NCBI RefSeq assembly: GCF_026017845.1
Contig: NZ_CP100416.1
Location: 10,541,956-10,605,955, forward strand
From: Amycolatopsis mediterranei
GTDB taxonomy: Bacteria; Actinomycetota; Actinomycetes; Mycobacteriales; Pseudonocardiaceae
Direction of reading: 5' to 3'
DNA: 64,000 bases
Within the stretch, counting starts at the first letter, position 1, and each line of letters opens with the position of its first letter. The notes under the pieces are model-generated. The model saw only the letters and a program-made list of their open reading frames with translations. It was not told where the DNA came from and made no database searches. Shown in pieces: positions 8,585-18,002 of the stretch. Position numbers and translations under genes: made by a program.

Positions 8585-10828
8585 GTGGAAGCGGCGGAAG
8601 CGATTGCCAAGGTCGGCCAGTGGCTGCGCGCGGTGCACGGTCCGGACGTCTCCGGTCCCGCCGGGCTCCGGGTGGACACCGAGAAGGTGCTGCGCATCCC
8701 CGAGGGCTGGTCGGTGCCCTACAACACCATCGCGTTCCTCGACGAGGGCCGGCCGGAGAAGGAGATCTTCCCGCCGCCGTCGGTCGTCGTCCGCGAGCCG
8801 GACGGCGAGCTGCGCCAGGCGCACCCGCACCCCGGCGGGCTGTCGGTCCCGGTGGCGTTCCCGGGCCAGGAGAACTGGCGCGAGGTCGTCGACCCCGAGT
8901 ACGTCAAGGCCGGGCTCGGCGAGCTGGGCGTGCCGCTGCAGGCCGTCGCCGGCTGGGTGAAGGTCGACGCCGAGGGCAACCAGACCGGCGAAGAGCGGGA
9001 AAACCCCGAGTACAAGGCCGGCCCGATCCGCCGCGGCTACCCGAAGCCGGACAACACCCTGGAGACGCTGCTGTCGTTCGGCAGCGTCGGCTGGCTGACC
9101 CGGGAGCTGCTGCTCATCGGGCTGATCCGGTGCGAGGTGTTCGTCCCGCTCGACCTGGAGACCGGCAAGACCGACCGGTTCTACTTCGCCGAGGAGCGCA
9201 ACGAGCTCAAGGTGTTCAGCTCGACCCGGCAGCTGCCCTCGCGCGAGCACGGCTGGTGGAAGGTCGACGTCGCGACGCTCGCCGAGTTCGAGCACCCGCC
9301 GAACCTGGTGATCAACGGCGGTCCGACGACCATCGAGGACGTCTCCAGCGGCGAGCTCGCGGAGATCGTCAAGCGGTTCCCGCGGCACGAGCCCCGCATC
9401 GACGTCCACGGCCGCTGCCCGGAGGCGGAAGAGGACCTGATCCGGGTCGCCACCGAGACCGCGGCCCGGATGGGCCTGCCGGATCCGGTGAAGCCGCCGC
9501 TCCTGGCGGCCGAGAAGGCCCGGCGACGCGGCTTCGAGCTGACGGCCGAGGAGTGCGCGAAGACCGTGCTCGGCGAGTCCTGGCTGAAGCGGCTGAACAT
9601 GCCGGAGCCGCCGCGCAGCAAGCCCAACGACCTGCGCGCGAACGGCCTGGCCCCGGCGTACGACAACGCCGGCCGCACGGTGCCGCGACTCGACACGTTC
9701 GGCAAGTACTTCGAGCGGGACCTCGACGGCTTCCGCTACGGCTGGCAGCGCGTCACGGGCGCGTACGTCGGCTTCGCGCTCGGTGAGGCCCTCGGCACGG
9801 CCGTCGACCGGATGATGCTGCACGACATCCACGCGAAGTTCGGCATCGAAGGCGTCACCGAGCTGATCCCGGCGTTCGACCAGCCCGGCCGGATCGGTTC
9901 GCTGACGCAGCGGCTGCTCTTCTACACCGAGGCCGTGATCCGCAGCCCGCACCGCGAACAGCCGGAATCCCGCGAGGCCGAGAAGCTGTTCCCCGACGTC
10001 GTCCGCGGGGCGCTGCAGCGCTGGCTGCGGACCCAGGGCGCGCCGATGGACGCCCTGGACGGCTGGCTCGTGCAGGTCCCGGACCTGCACGCCCGGCGTG
10101 ACATCGACGACGCCGAGCTCAACGCCTACCACCAGCTCGCGACCGGGGCCGCCGGCGCGGTGCCGTTGACCGGCCCGGCCGCGCTGATCCCCGCCCTGCC
10201 CGCCGCGCTGACCATGGCCGGACCCGGCAGCGGGTTCAGCGGCGGGGCGCGGCAAGCGGTGCGCGAACTGGCCGGCGTCACCCACCCCGACGAGCCCGAC
10301 CTGGCCGCCGCGACCTACCTGACCTGGCTGTTCGAGCCCGCGCTGACCAAGGACGCGTTCAGCTTCCCGGTCTGGAACACCAGCCGCGAGGTGCTCAACC
10401 CGGACAACCAGTTCCAGCAGGGCCCGGAGTGGACGGCGATCAAGGACATGGTCGCCGAGTCGGTGCCGTTCTTCGGCGAGCACGGGCTGCCCGACCTGCG
10501 GATTCCCGAGCTGATCGGCGACGGCAAGACGACGCTGTCGGTGCTCGGACGCGCCTTCGCCGCGTTGTCGGGCTTCGAGAACTACCCGGAGCAGGCGCTG
10601 CTGCGCGCCGTCAACCACTCCGGTCGCAGCGCGCTCACCGGGGCGATCGCCGGGGCGCTGCTCGGCGCGCGCACCGGCATCCCCGGACTGCCGCAGAAGT
10701 GGGTCGACCAGCTGGAACTGCGCTATCTGGTCGAGAACGTCGCTTCGGACGCCTACTGGCACTTCGACCGGCACTCGGCGCTGAGCGCGCTCGGCGACGC
10801 CTGGATCGAGCGGTACCCGCGGCATTAG
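8585..10828 (+). CDS. Degenerate ADP-ribosylglycohydrolase-like protein with YrhB/SseB-like N-terminus
   Basis: 747 residues; GTG start immediately after the upstream TAG. Residues 1-130 resemble YrhB/Imm35-type domains (GWSVPYNTIAFLDEG). Residues 150-240 resemble an SseB-like domain (a LLLIGLIRCEVFVPLD core). Residues 380-745 follow the ADP-ribosylglycohydrolase (DraG/ARH) fold, but its metal ligands are gone. The usual GDALG is GEALG, the TDDTQ motif appears as GSLTQR, and the GDSDS motif appears as GRSALTG in NHSGRSALTGAIAGALLG. It is therefore probably not a hydrolase. It is similar along its length to the N-terminal two thirds of the next protein, so the two are paralogues. Role in the toxin operon unknown: possibly a scaffold, a binder of ADP-ribosylated protein, or immunity by sequestration. 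Confidence 0.75.
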   Translation: MEAAEAIAKVGQWLRAVHGPDVSGPAGLRVDTEKVLRIPEGWSVPYNTIAFLDEGRPEKEIFPPPSVVVREPDGELRQAHPHPGGLSVPVAFPGQENWREVVDPEYVKAGLGELGVPLQAVAGWVKVDAEGNQTGEERENPEYKAGPIRRGYPKPDNTLETLLSFGSVGWLTRELLLIGLIRCEVFVPLDLETGKTDRFYFAEERNELKVFSSTRQLPSREHGWWKVDVATLAEFEHPPNLVINGGPTTIEDVSSGELAEIVKRFPRHEPRIDVHGRCPEAEEDLIRVATETAARMGLPDPVKPPLLAAEKARRRGFELTAEECAKTVLGESWLKRLNMPEPPRSKPNDLRANGLAPAYDNAGRTVPRLDTFGKYFERDLDGFRYGWQRVTGAYVGFALGEALGTAVDRMMLHDIHAKFGIEGVTELIPAFDQPGRIGSLTQRLLFYTEAVIRSPHREQPESREAEKLFPDVVRGALQRWLRTQGAPMDALDGWLVQVPDLHARRDIDDAELNAYHQLATGAAGAVPLTGPAALIPALPAALTMAGPGSGFSGGARQAVRELAGVTHPDEPDLAAATYLTWLFEPALTKDAFSFPVWNTSREVLNPDNQFQQGPEWTAIKDMVAESVPFFGEHGLPDLRIPELIGDGKTTLSVLGRAFAALSGFENYPEQALLRAVNHSGRSALTGAIAGALLGARTGIPGLPQKWVDQLELRYLVENVASDAYWHFDRHSALSALGDAWIERYPRH

Positions 10829-10835
10829 CGCGAGG

Positions 10836-13800
10836 ATGGGGAGAATGGACGAAGAGGAAGCCGCCGCTCGCGCGCGGGAGTGGTTGTGCGCGCAGCCCGG
10901 CGGTGACCGGCTGCGGATCCGGCCGGAATTCACCGCGCGCCGCCCGGACGGCTGGAGCTTCACGGTCAACGCGGCCGCTTACCTGGACGGCACCGACATC
11001 GGCGCGGGTCTGTTCCCCGGCCCGGTGGTCCTCGTGCCGGACGACGGCGGCGAGATCGGGGTCGACCGGCCGGCGATGGCGAGCACGCCCGCCGAGGCCG
11101 AGTGGCGGCCGGACGTCGACCCCGAATTCGACGAGAAGGCGTTCCCCGAGCTGGACCTCCCGGTGCGGGCCGTCCGCAGCTGGATCCGGACGGACGGCGA
11201 GCACCGGGTCAACGAGCAGTACACCCCCGGCCCGGTCTGGCGCGGCTTTCCGGTGCCGACGACCGACGCCGAGAAGCTGCTGAACTACCTGGCCGCGAAC
11301 TGGATCAGCCGCGCCGAGTTCGTCCGTGCTCTGCTGGACTGCGAAGTGCTGGTACCCCTGCTCGGCACCGGCGAGCCGCTGCTGCGGCCGGTTCCCGGCA
11401 CGGGCGGGCTCGAAGTCATCGCTTACAGCTCGTCGGCGAAGGTGCCCGGGCGGTACCCGCGCCGATGGCGGGTGCCCGTCCGGGAGCTGCCGCCGTCGTC
11501 GGGGCTGACGCTTGACCCCGGCACCGGCCTGGTCCGCAGCCTGACCGCCGCCGAGCTGGCCGCGGTCCGCGGTGCCGAGACCGCGCCCCGGCCCCCGGTC
11601 GAGGAGCCCGCGCCGGAAGCCGGGCCCGAGGTCGCCGCGGCGCTGCCCGCGCTGGTCGCGGAGTTCGGCGTCGAGCCTTCCGACCTGTTGGAACGGCACC
11701 TGCGGTACGCGCTGGACCACGCCCGCGACCAGCACTTCGAACTGACGCCCGGCGAGTGCGTCCGGTACCTGCGCGGGTTCGCCTGGCAGTACCGCAACGG
11801 CGTCCGCCGCCGAGCCGGCCAGGAGCCGGAATGGCCTGCGGACCTGGGCGCGAACGGCTTGATCGCGCACGTGGACGAAAACGCGCGCCCGCGGCCGGTG
11901 CCGTGGACGTTCGGGAAGTTCTCCGCCTTCGGGACGCCGGCCGACCGCTTCGCGTGGCACCGGATCGTCGGCGCGTACGTCGGCTTCGCGATCGGCGACG
12001 CCCTGGGCGGCGGCGCGGACCCGGCGAACCCCCTGCCCCTGGGCGGCCTGACGCGGCACCTGCTGTTCCACACCGACAGCGTGCTGCGCGGCCTGCCGCC
12101 GATGCCGACCGGCGAAGTCCCGGCGACCCTGCCCGGACCGGACCCGGCCGGCTGGCTCGCCGTCGCCACCCGGCACGCCGGCCCGCCACCCGCCGAGTTC
12201 TCCGCGCTGCTGGCCACGGCGCTGGCCGCGACCCCGGCGGGGGCCGTGGCACTGGCGGACGTCGACGGCGAGCGGTACGCGAAGGACGTTGCCCGCGAGC
12301 TGACCGGCAGCGCGGCCGGCGCCGAGGTCACCGAGGGCGTCGAGCTGCTGGTTTCCCTGTTCCAGGCGCTGCTGACGCGGGAGGCGTTCGCGCTGCCGGT
12401 GCACGTCCGCCTGCACGAGGTGGGTGGCGACCTGGCGGTGTCGACGCTGGCGCTGCGCGCCGACCGCGACGCCGACGACGTCACGCAGCTGGAGTCCATC
12501 GGCGACGGCCGGAGCGTCCGGTCGGTGCTCGGCCGCGCGCTGTTCGCCGCGGCCAAGCGCGGCTACGACCCGGAAGCCGCGATCCGGCTCGCCGCGCGGT
12601 CCGGGCCGGTGGCCGGGGCGATCGCCGGTGCGCTGGTCGGCGCCCGGGTCGGCGTGCCCGGCCTGCCCTGGGCCACCGAGCTGCCCGACCTCGGCCTGCT
12701 CGACGACGTCGCGAGCGACGTCTTCTGGTACTTCAACCGCAACGGGCTCCAGACGGAGACCGCGGAACACGCACGCTGGGAGCGCCGGTACCCGAGCGGC
12801 CGGTTCACCCCGGAACCGACGGGACCGAACTTGCGATCGCGACTGCGGGGTAGCCTGCTGGCCGGGGCGATCGGCGACGCGCTGGGCGCGAAGACCGAGT
12901 TCGACTCGATCGACCGGATCCGGGAGATCGCCGGGCCGGACGGCATCACCGACTTCATCCCCGCGTACGGCGGCGTCGGCCGGGTCACCGACGACACGCA
13001 GATGACGCTCTTCACGCTCGAAGCGCTGATCCGGGCCCACGCTCAGGAGCGCCGGACCGGGTCCGCGGACGTCGTCCACTCGCTGCAGCTGGCCTACCAG
13101 CGCTGGCTGCACACCCAGGGCGTCCCGTGGGACCGGGCCCGGGGCCCGCAGTCGGCGGTCGAGGTGGCCGACGGCTGGCTGATCACCCACCAGGAGCTGT
13201 TCAGCCGGCGCGCGCCGGGCCTGACCTGCTTCGGCGAGCTGGAGGCGTACGGCCGCTCCGGCGTCCGGGGCACCATCGAGCGGCCGGTGAACAACTCGAA
13301 GGGCTGCGGCGGCGTGATGCGCGCGGCGCCGATCGCGCTGTGGTCCGACGACCTCGCCGAGGTGTTCCGGCTCGGGGCCGAGAGCGCGGCGCTGACCCAC
13401 GGTCACCCGAGCGGGTATTTGTCGTCGGGCTGCTTCGCGGTGATCGTGCACGAGCTGCTGCACGGAAAGCCGCTGCTCGACGCGGTGGCGACCGCACGGG
13501 CCGAGCTCGTCAAGCATCCCGGGCACGAAGAGCAGAGCGCGGCGCTCGACGCGGCTCTGGCAGAGCAAGGGCCGCCGACGCCGGAGAAGCTGGAGCGGCT
13601 CGGACAGGGCAACGTCGGCGAGACCGCGTTGTCGATGTCGGTGTACGTCGCCCTGACCACCACGGACGCCGACTCGGCGCTGCTCGCGGCGGTCAACCAC
13701 AGCGGCGACAGCGACTCGACCGGTTCGGTCTGCGGCAACCTCGTCGGTGCGATGTACGGCGAGGAAGCTCTGCGGCAAAGCTGGCTGGACCAGCTGGAAC

Positions 13801-13901
13801 TCCGCGATGTCATCGTCGGCCTTGCGGACGACGCGCTCACCGAATTCGGCCCGGGTGCGCCGGGCGAAGACCGGTGGTTCGCTCGGTACCCGGTCGACTA
13901 G
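10836..13901 (+). CDS. Tandem ADP-ribosylglycohydrolase: degenerate first copy, apparently intact second copy
   Basis: 1021 residues; an alternative ATG lies 9 bases downstream at 10845. Residues 1-230 carry the same YrhB/SseB-like N-terminus as the upstream paralogue. Residues 370-650 are an ARH-like domain with GDALG but without the TDDTQ metal motif (GLTRHLLF). Residues 665-1015 are a complete ARH domain: GAIGDALGAKTEF, GRVTDDTQMTLF and NHSGDSDSTGSV, which supply the Asp/Thr ligands for two Mg ions. This family removes ADP-ribose from modified arginine or other acceptors. Next to a toxin with two ART-like domains, the obvious role is reversal of self-ADP-ribosylation, as shown for the Tre1/Tri1 pair. 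The activity call is strong from motifs; the immunity role is inference. Confidence 0.85.
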   Translation: MGRMDEEEAAARAREWLCAQPGGDRLRIRPEFTARRPDGWSFTVNAAAYLDGTDIGAGLFPGPVVLVPDDGGEIGVDRPAMASTPAEAEWRPDVDPEFDEKAFPELDLPVRAVRSWIRTDGEHRVNEQYTPGPVWRGFPVPTTDAEKLLNYLAANWISRAEFVRALLDCEVLVPLLGTGEPLLRPVPGTGGLEVIAYSSSAKVPGRYPRRWRVPVRELPPSSGLTLDPGTGLVRSLTAAELAAVRGAETAPRPPVEEPAPEAGPEVAAALPALVAEFGVEPSDLLERHLRYALDHARDQHFELTPGECVRYLRGFAWQYRNGVRRRAGQEPEWPADLGANGLIAHVDENARPRPVPWTFGKFSAFGTPADRFAWHRIVGAYVGFAIGDALGGGADPANPLPLGGLTRHLLFHTDSVLRGLPPMPTGEVPATLPGPDPAGWLAVATRHAGPPPAEFSALLATALAATPAGAVALADVDGERYAKDVARELTGSAAGAEVTEGVELLVSLFQALLTREAFALPVHVRLHEVGGDLAVSTLALRADRDADDVTQLESIGDGRSVRSVLGRALFAAAKRGYDPEAAIRLAARSGPVAGAIAGALVGARVGVPGLPWATELPDLGLLDDVASDVFWYFNRNGLQTETAEHARWERRYPSGRFTPEPTGPNLRSRLRGSLLAGAIGDALGAKTEFDSIDRIREIAGPDGITDFIPAYGGVGRVTDDTQMTLFTLEALIRAHAQERRTGSADVVHSLQLAYQRWLHTQGVPWDRARGPQSAVEVADGWLITHQELFSRRAPGLTCFGELEAYGRSGVRGTIERPVNNSKGCGGVMRAAPIALWSDDLAEVFRLGAESAALTHGHPSGYLSSGCFAVIVHELLHGKPLLDAVATARAELVKHPGHEEQSAALDAALAEQGPPTPEKLERLGQGNVGETALSMSVYVALTTTDADSALLAAVNHSGDSDSTGSVCGNLVGAMYGEEALRQSWLDQLELRDVIVGLADDALTEFGPGAPGEDRWFARYPVD

Positions 13902-13933
13902 GTTTTGGGCTACTGGGGACGGGGAGGACAAAC

Positions 13934-15841
13934 GTGCGCAACCGGGTTGAAGTGGCCGAACGCCCGGACGGCCTGTACGCGGCGTGGGGTGAGGGGACCT
14001 ACCGCGCGCAACGGTCGACCACGGACGGCACCGTGCTGCTGTCCGTGCTGCCGGAGGAAGAAGCGCCGGAGGGCTTCGACAAGGAGTTCGACGGGCGTCC
14101 GGCGCGGGTGGTGCCGGCGAGCGAGGTGCCGTCGACGTTCACCCTGCGGACCTTCGCCGAGTACGACGGCGAGGTCTTCGAGGTCGCGCCGGGCGACCGG
14201 CCGGAGCTGACCTTGCGCTGGGTCCGCGACGACGCCGCCCGCGCGGCCCAGCTGGGCCTGACCGACTTCTCGGTCACCGTGCCGGCCAAGCAGGTCACGG
14301 CGCTGTGGCAGACGCGGCTGGAGTTCACCGAGACGCTGGAGGCGCGGCCGCAGCCGGGCACCGGCGACCAGAACGCGCTGCTGCGCGCCATCGGCCGGAC
14401 ACTGCTGCACACCGTGCCCGGTGGCTGGGCGCGGGTCGGCGCGCAGTTCCGGCAGGTCGGGGACTACGCCGAGATCGAGGTCCGCGCGGTCGGCGACGAG
14501 GACGGCCCGGTGTCGGTGTCGCTGCCTGCCGCGCCCAAGCTCGGCGGGCTCTTCGCGCGGCTGCGGGCGGCGATGTTCCAGGCCGAGGCCGGCACGTGGT
14601 TCCAGGGCACGTTCACCCTCGACGACCAGTCGCAGTTCGACTTCGACTTCGACGCCGACCGCGAGCCGGACTGGCGGGTGCCGCCCAACGAGGGCGGCCG
14701 CCCGTCGACCGCCGCCTACGAGCTGGAGCTGGCCACCTACCCGCGGGCGCCGAAGCACCTGCCGGCGTGGCTGACGGCGAAGGCCGGGCTGCCGCTGGAC
14801 GTCGTGTTCCGGCACGCGCGGGTCGCCGACTCCCACGTCGAAGGTGAGCGCCCGGTGGTCACCCGGCCGCCGGTGCCGCCGGACCAGGTCCGCGGCCTGC
14901 TCGACTACCTGTTCCGGGCGCCGGTGGCGCTGCACCGGCCCGCGCCGCTGCCGGACATCTTCGGCGCGCCGGGGGCCAAGCCGGACGTGCCGAACGCGTT
15001 CCACACCGACGGCACCTGGATCTGGCCCGCCGCCGTGCCGCACTACCTGCGCAAGTACGGGGTACCGCCGGAGCCTGAGCTGGTCGAACAGGCACGCGCG
15101 GCGGGCTTCCGGCCGCCGTTCGTCCGCGAACTCGTCCGCGCGACGGCCGAGGCGGAGGTCCTCGGCCAGCCGCGGCCGCCGCAGACGGCCGCGGATCTGC
15201 CGGACGAGCGCGCCCTCGCCCGCGTCGCCCGCGGCGAGCAGGTCCGGAACCTGCGTGGCGCCGAGACCCTCGAGCTGCTCCAGCAGCGGCTCGCCGAGCA
15301 CGGCGTGCCGGCGGCGGCCTACCGGATCGGCGCCAACGAGGTGCCGGTCGAAGGCGTCTGGACGCTGCGCCGCGCCGAGAACGGCTGGGAGGTTTCGCGG
15401 CCGCCGTCCGACGAGCCGGTGGCGTTCGGCTCGCTCGGCGACGCGGCCCGGTTCCTGCTGGGCGTGCTGCTGATGCTGCCGCCGAGGCCGGCGGAGGAGT
15501 CCGACCAGCCTGCCGACTGGCCGATCCTGCCGATGCGCGGCGAACCGCCGTTGAACTTCTACCGCGGCAAGCGCCTGATCACGCTGCCGCCGGGCACCAT
15601 GGTCGTCCGGTTCGGCAACGAGACCGGCAACCTGGTGCACGCCGACGGCTCGCGGTTCGTCGAGACGGCGCTGGCGTTCGAGCGCGAACGTGAGAAGCGG
15701 CTGTACCGGGCGCAGCGCGCGATCCGCGTGCTGACCGGCGTGGCGGCGCCGTGGGGCGGGATGCCGGGTGGCGCGGTCGCCCACCTGCTGCCCCGGCCGC
15801 TCGCCCAGCACGTCGAGACCGGCTCGCTCAGCAGGCAGTGA
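13934..15841 (+). CDS. Second YezG-like/TNT-like protein with extra N-terminal domain
   Basis: 635 residues from the GTG start, chosen because GGGGAGG lies about five bases upstream and the preceding in-frame sequence overlaps the upstream gene. Residues 1-140 form an added domain of unknown type. Residues 150-280 are YezG-like (LRAAMFQAEAGTWFQGTF, then a Phe-Asp strand, then ATYPRAPKHLPAWL). The C-terminal 100 residues match the TNT-like end of the protein at 7169 (MVVRFGNETGN, then PGGAVAHLLPRPLAQHV). The glutamine expected after the glycine turn is again absent. Both proteins share 'FHTDGTWIW' and 'KYGVPPEPELV'-type segments, so they are diverged paralogues flanking the two ARH-like genes. 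The 3' end overlaps the convergent methyltransferase gene by 14 bases. Confidence 0.75.
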   Translation: MRNRVEVAERPDGLYAAWGEGTYRAQRSTTDGTVLLSVLPEEEAPEGFDKEFDGRPARVVPASEVPSTFTLRTFAEYDGEVFEVAPGDRPELTLRWVRDDAARAAQLGLTDFSVTVPAKQVTALWQTRLEFTETLEARPQPGTGDQNALLRAIGRTLLHTVPGGWARVGAQFRQVGDYAEIEVRAVGDEDGPVSVSLPAAPKLGGLFARLRAAMFQAEAGTWFQGTFTLDDQSQFDFDFDADREPDWRVPPNEGGRPSTAAYELELATYPRAPKHLPAWLTAKAGLPLDVVFRHARVADSHVEGERPVVTRPPVPPDQVRGLLDYLFRAPVALHRPAPLPDIFGAPGAKPDVPNAFHTDGTWIWPAAVPHYLRKYGVPPEPELVEQARAAGFRPPFVRELVRATAEAEVLGQPRPPQTAADLPDERALARVARGEQVRNLRGAETLELLQQRLAEHGVPAAAYRIGANEVPVEGVWTLRRAENGWEVSRPPSDEPVAFGSLGDAARFLLGVLLMLPPRPAEESDQPADWPILPMRGEPPLNFYRGKRLITLPPGTMVVRFGNETGNLVHADGSRFVETALAFEREREKRLYRAQRAIRVLTGVAAPWGGMPGGAVAHLLPRPLAQHVETGSLSRQ

Positions 15842-16679
15842 TCAGGACGGCGGGCGACCACCAGTAGTCGGCGAGCGGGGTGACGTCGACGTCGGTGAAG
15901 CCCGCCGTCGTGAGCTGCTCGGCCCAGACCGAAGCGGGGTGCTCCCAGTTCGTCCGCTGCTGCCCGGAGACGATCCCGAGCAGCACCGGCAGCAGGAAGC
16001 CCTGGGCGACCAGCGTGGCGTCTTCGCCGTACTCGGCCACCCCGCGCTCGTAGCGCTCGACGAGCGAGCGGAGGTGCTCCGGCGAGCCTTCCTCGAACTC
16101 GGGGACGTCGAACTCGGCGAGCACCAGCGTCCCGGTCCGCGGCTGCAGCGCGCGCAGCACCTCCGCGCGCTGCTCCGGCTCGATGGACTGCAGCGCGAAC
16201 GTCGATTGGACGAAGTCCCAGCCGAGGTCGTCGCGGGCCAGGAAGTCCTGCGCGGTCGACTGCCAGCACTGAGCGGACGGCACCCGCTCGTGGACGCCCT
16301 CGAGCAGCGCGGCCGACGGTTCGACCAGGTCGATCCGCGGCGGGAGGTGCGATGCCTGCTCCAGCGCGGGCACCACGGCGAGGCCGTCACCGCAGCCCAG
16401 GTCCAGCAGGGAATCCGGCTTCCCGGCGTCGTACCTCGCGGCCAGCTCGGCGCTCAGCGCCCGGTACAGCTCGACGTTGCCGCCGCCGCGGATGAACGCC
16501 GTGAACGCGCTCGGCTGGTCGTACACCGGCGCCGAGTCGTCCGCGGCCAGGTACGTCCGCAGTTCGTCCGCCAGCGTGGAGCCGGCCAGCCCGGCCTGGG
16601 CGGTAAGTTCGGCGGCCTGGTCGCGGTCACCGGACCGGTAGGCGGCGAGGGCGTCGGTGAGCAGCTCGATCGAGGTCAT
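15828..16679 (-). CDS. Class I SAM-dependent methyltransferase
   Basis: 283 residues. The SAM-binding motif I is clear (LLDLGCGDGLAVV, about residue 92), followed by an acidic loop (RIDLVEPSAALLEG). The end of the Rossmann core reads ARDDLGWDFVQSTFALQSI. The first 45 residues are a helical lead resembling a small TPR-like or dimerisation segment. The substrate cannot be told. The gene starts 12 bases after the histidine kinase stop and is probably co-transcribed with it. Its last codons overlap the convergent TNT-like gene. Confidence 0.8.
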   Translation of the reverse strand: MTSIELLTDALAAYRSGDRDQAAELTAQAGLAGSTLADELRTYLAADDSAPVYDQPSAFTAFIRGGGNVELYRALSAELAARYDAGKPDSLLDLGCGDGLAVVPALEQASHLPPRIDLVEPSAALLEGVHERVPSAQCWQSTAQDFLARDDLGWDFVQSTFALQSIEPEQRAEVLRALQPRTGTLVLAEFDVPEFEEGSPEHLRSLVERYERGVAEYGEDATLVAQGFLLPVLLGIVSGQQRTNWEHPASVWAEQLTTAGFTDVDVTPLADYWWSPAVLITAC

Positions 16680-16691
16680 GGTCAGGACATA

Positions 16692-17999
16692 TCAGAACGG
16701 GACCCACAACGTCACTCGCGTGCCACCCCCGGCGAGCCCCGACTCGACCAGCGACGTCCCGCCGACCTCGGCCAGCCGGGCGGTGATCGACTCGCTGATG
16801 CCGAACCCGGCGGGGTGGTCGGCCGCGCTGAACCCGCTCCCGTGGTCGCGGGTGATCACCGCGATGCCGCCGTCGCGCTCCTCGACGCGGACCACGACGC
16901 GGTCCGTGCCGGAGTGCTTCATCGTGTTCCGCATCGCCTCGCGGACGGCGTCGCGGATGGCGATCTGCCGAACCTCCGACAGCGTGTCGTCGTCGAGCTC
17001 GGCCACTACGAGCTGGGCGCGCAGGCCGTCGCGGGCCATCTCGGCGGCGAGCGCGGCGAGCTTCTCGCCCAGCGGCCGGGCGCCGGCCTCCGCCCGCTCG
17101 GAGGCCGCCGACTCGATCGTGTGCCGGATCTCCATCGCCTGCGCCCGCGCCAGCCGCTGGATCTCCACCAGCCGCTCCTCGGCGTCACCGGGGCCGGACA
17201 GCGCCATCGCTTCCAGGGTCTGCAGCACGGTGTCGTGCAGCCTCCGGTGCTGCTGGGCGCGCTCGGCGAGCCGCCCGTTGCGGGTGCCGTAGGCCAGCGC
17301 CAGGCGGGTGCCGAGGCCGGTCAGCACCAGTGCGGCGGTGGCCAGGAAGAGCTCCGCGAGCAGCACGGAGTACGTCGAGAACGCGGCGCCGACCTGGAAC
17401 CGGCCGGTGTTCAGCCAGTTCGCCAGCATCCGCAGCGGGAAGCCGAGCAGCCCGAACACCAGCCCGCTCGGCAGGCCCAGCGCGAGCGTCAGCAGGCCGA
17501 TCTCGCCGTACACGTGGACGCTGGTGACCGCGAGCGCGTCGAAGTACGCCTGCGTGGGCACGGTCAGTGCGATGACCAGCGGCGAAAGCACCGTGAAGGC
17601 CAGGTCGACGGCCAGCAGCTTGCCGGCGTCGCGGCCGCGGAACGGCGCCGAGCGGAACATCCAGCGGAGGCCGATGAAGTTCAGCGCCACCGACAGGAGC
17701 GCGAACACCCCGACCGGCAGCAGCCCGGTCGTGCCGTGCTGGAGGACGTAGACACCGAGCTGGCCGGGCACCGCGAGCAGCCGGTAGGCCAGCGGGATGA
17801 GCACGACGTACCGGGTGGCGCGCAGCAGCAGGCTGTCGCGCTCGGTGGGGTCGATCGGCCCGGACATCCGGGAGATGCGCCGCAGCGCGTGCATCGGCGC
17901 CGGATCGGCGATCTCGTCGGGCAGCTCACTCGTGGCGGTGGCGATCGCGGGGGCACCGCGCCTCAGCAGCGCCACCAGGAAGCTGCCCCCGCCCGCCAC
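16692..17999 (-). CDS. Orphan sensor histidine kinase (NarL/DesK-type)
   Basis: Up to 435 residues. About five or six hydrophobic segments fill residues 65-250. A HisKA_3-type dimerisation helix follows (RRLHDTVLQTLEAM, phospho-acceptor His). The C-terminal HATPase domain shows an N box (AVREAMRNTMKHSG), a D box (DHGSGF) and GFGISES. It would sense a membrane or envelope signal and phosphorylate a response regulator, but no regulator gene is adjacent. The GTG start lies only 3 bases after the pcnA stop; internal starts at MHALRR or MSGPIDP would give a shorter N-terminus and cannot be excluded. Likely co-transcribed with pcnA and the methyltransferase. Confidence 0.85.
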   Translation of the reverse strand: MAGGGSFLVALLRRGAPAIATATSELPDEIADPAPMHALRRISRMSGPIDPTERDSLLLRATRYVVLIPLAYRLLAVPGQLGVYVLQHGTTGLLPVGVFALLSVALNFIGLRWMFRSAPFRGRDAGKLLAVDLAFTVLSPLVIALTVPTQAYFDALAVTSVHVYGEIGLLTLALGLPSGLVFGLLGFPLRMLANWLNTGRFQVGAAFSTYSVLLAELFLATAALVLTGLGTRLALAYGTRNGRLAERAQQHRRLHDTVLQTLEAMALSGPGDAEERLVEIQRLARAQAMEIRHTIESAASERAEAGARPLGEKLAALAAEMARDGLRAQLVVAELDDDTLSEVRQIAIRDAVREAMRNTMKHSGTDRVVVRVEERDGGIAVITRDHGSGFSAADHPAGFGISESITARLAEVGGTSLVESGLAGGGTRVTLWVPF

Positions 18000-18002
18000 G
18001 CC

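Noticed and set aside
6983..10969. 1328-codon minus-strand frame opposite three accessory genes
   Set aside because: Arg/Gly/Leu-rich composition without domains; it spans several well-supported plus-strand gene junctions.
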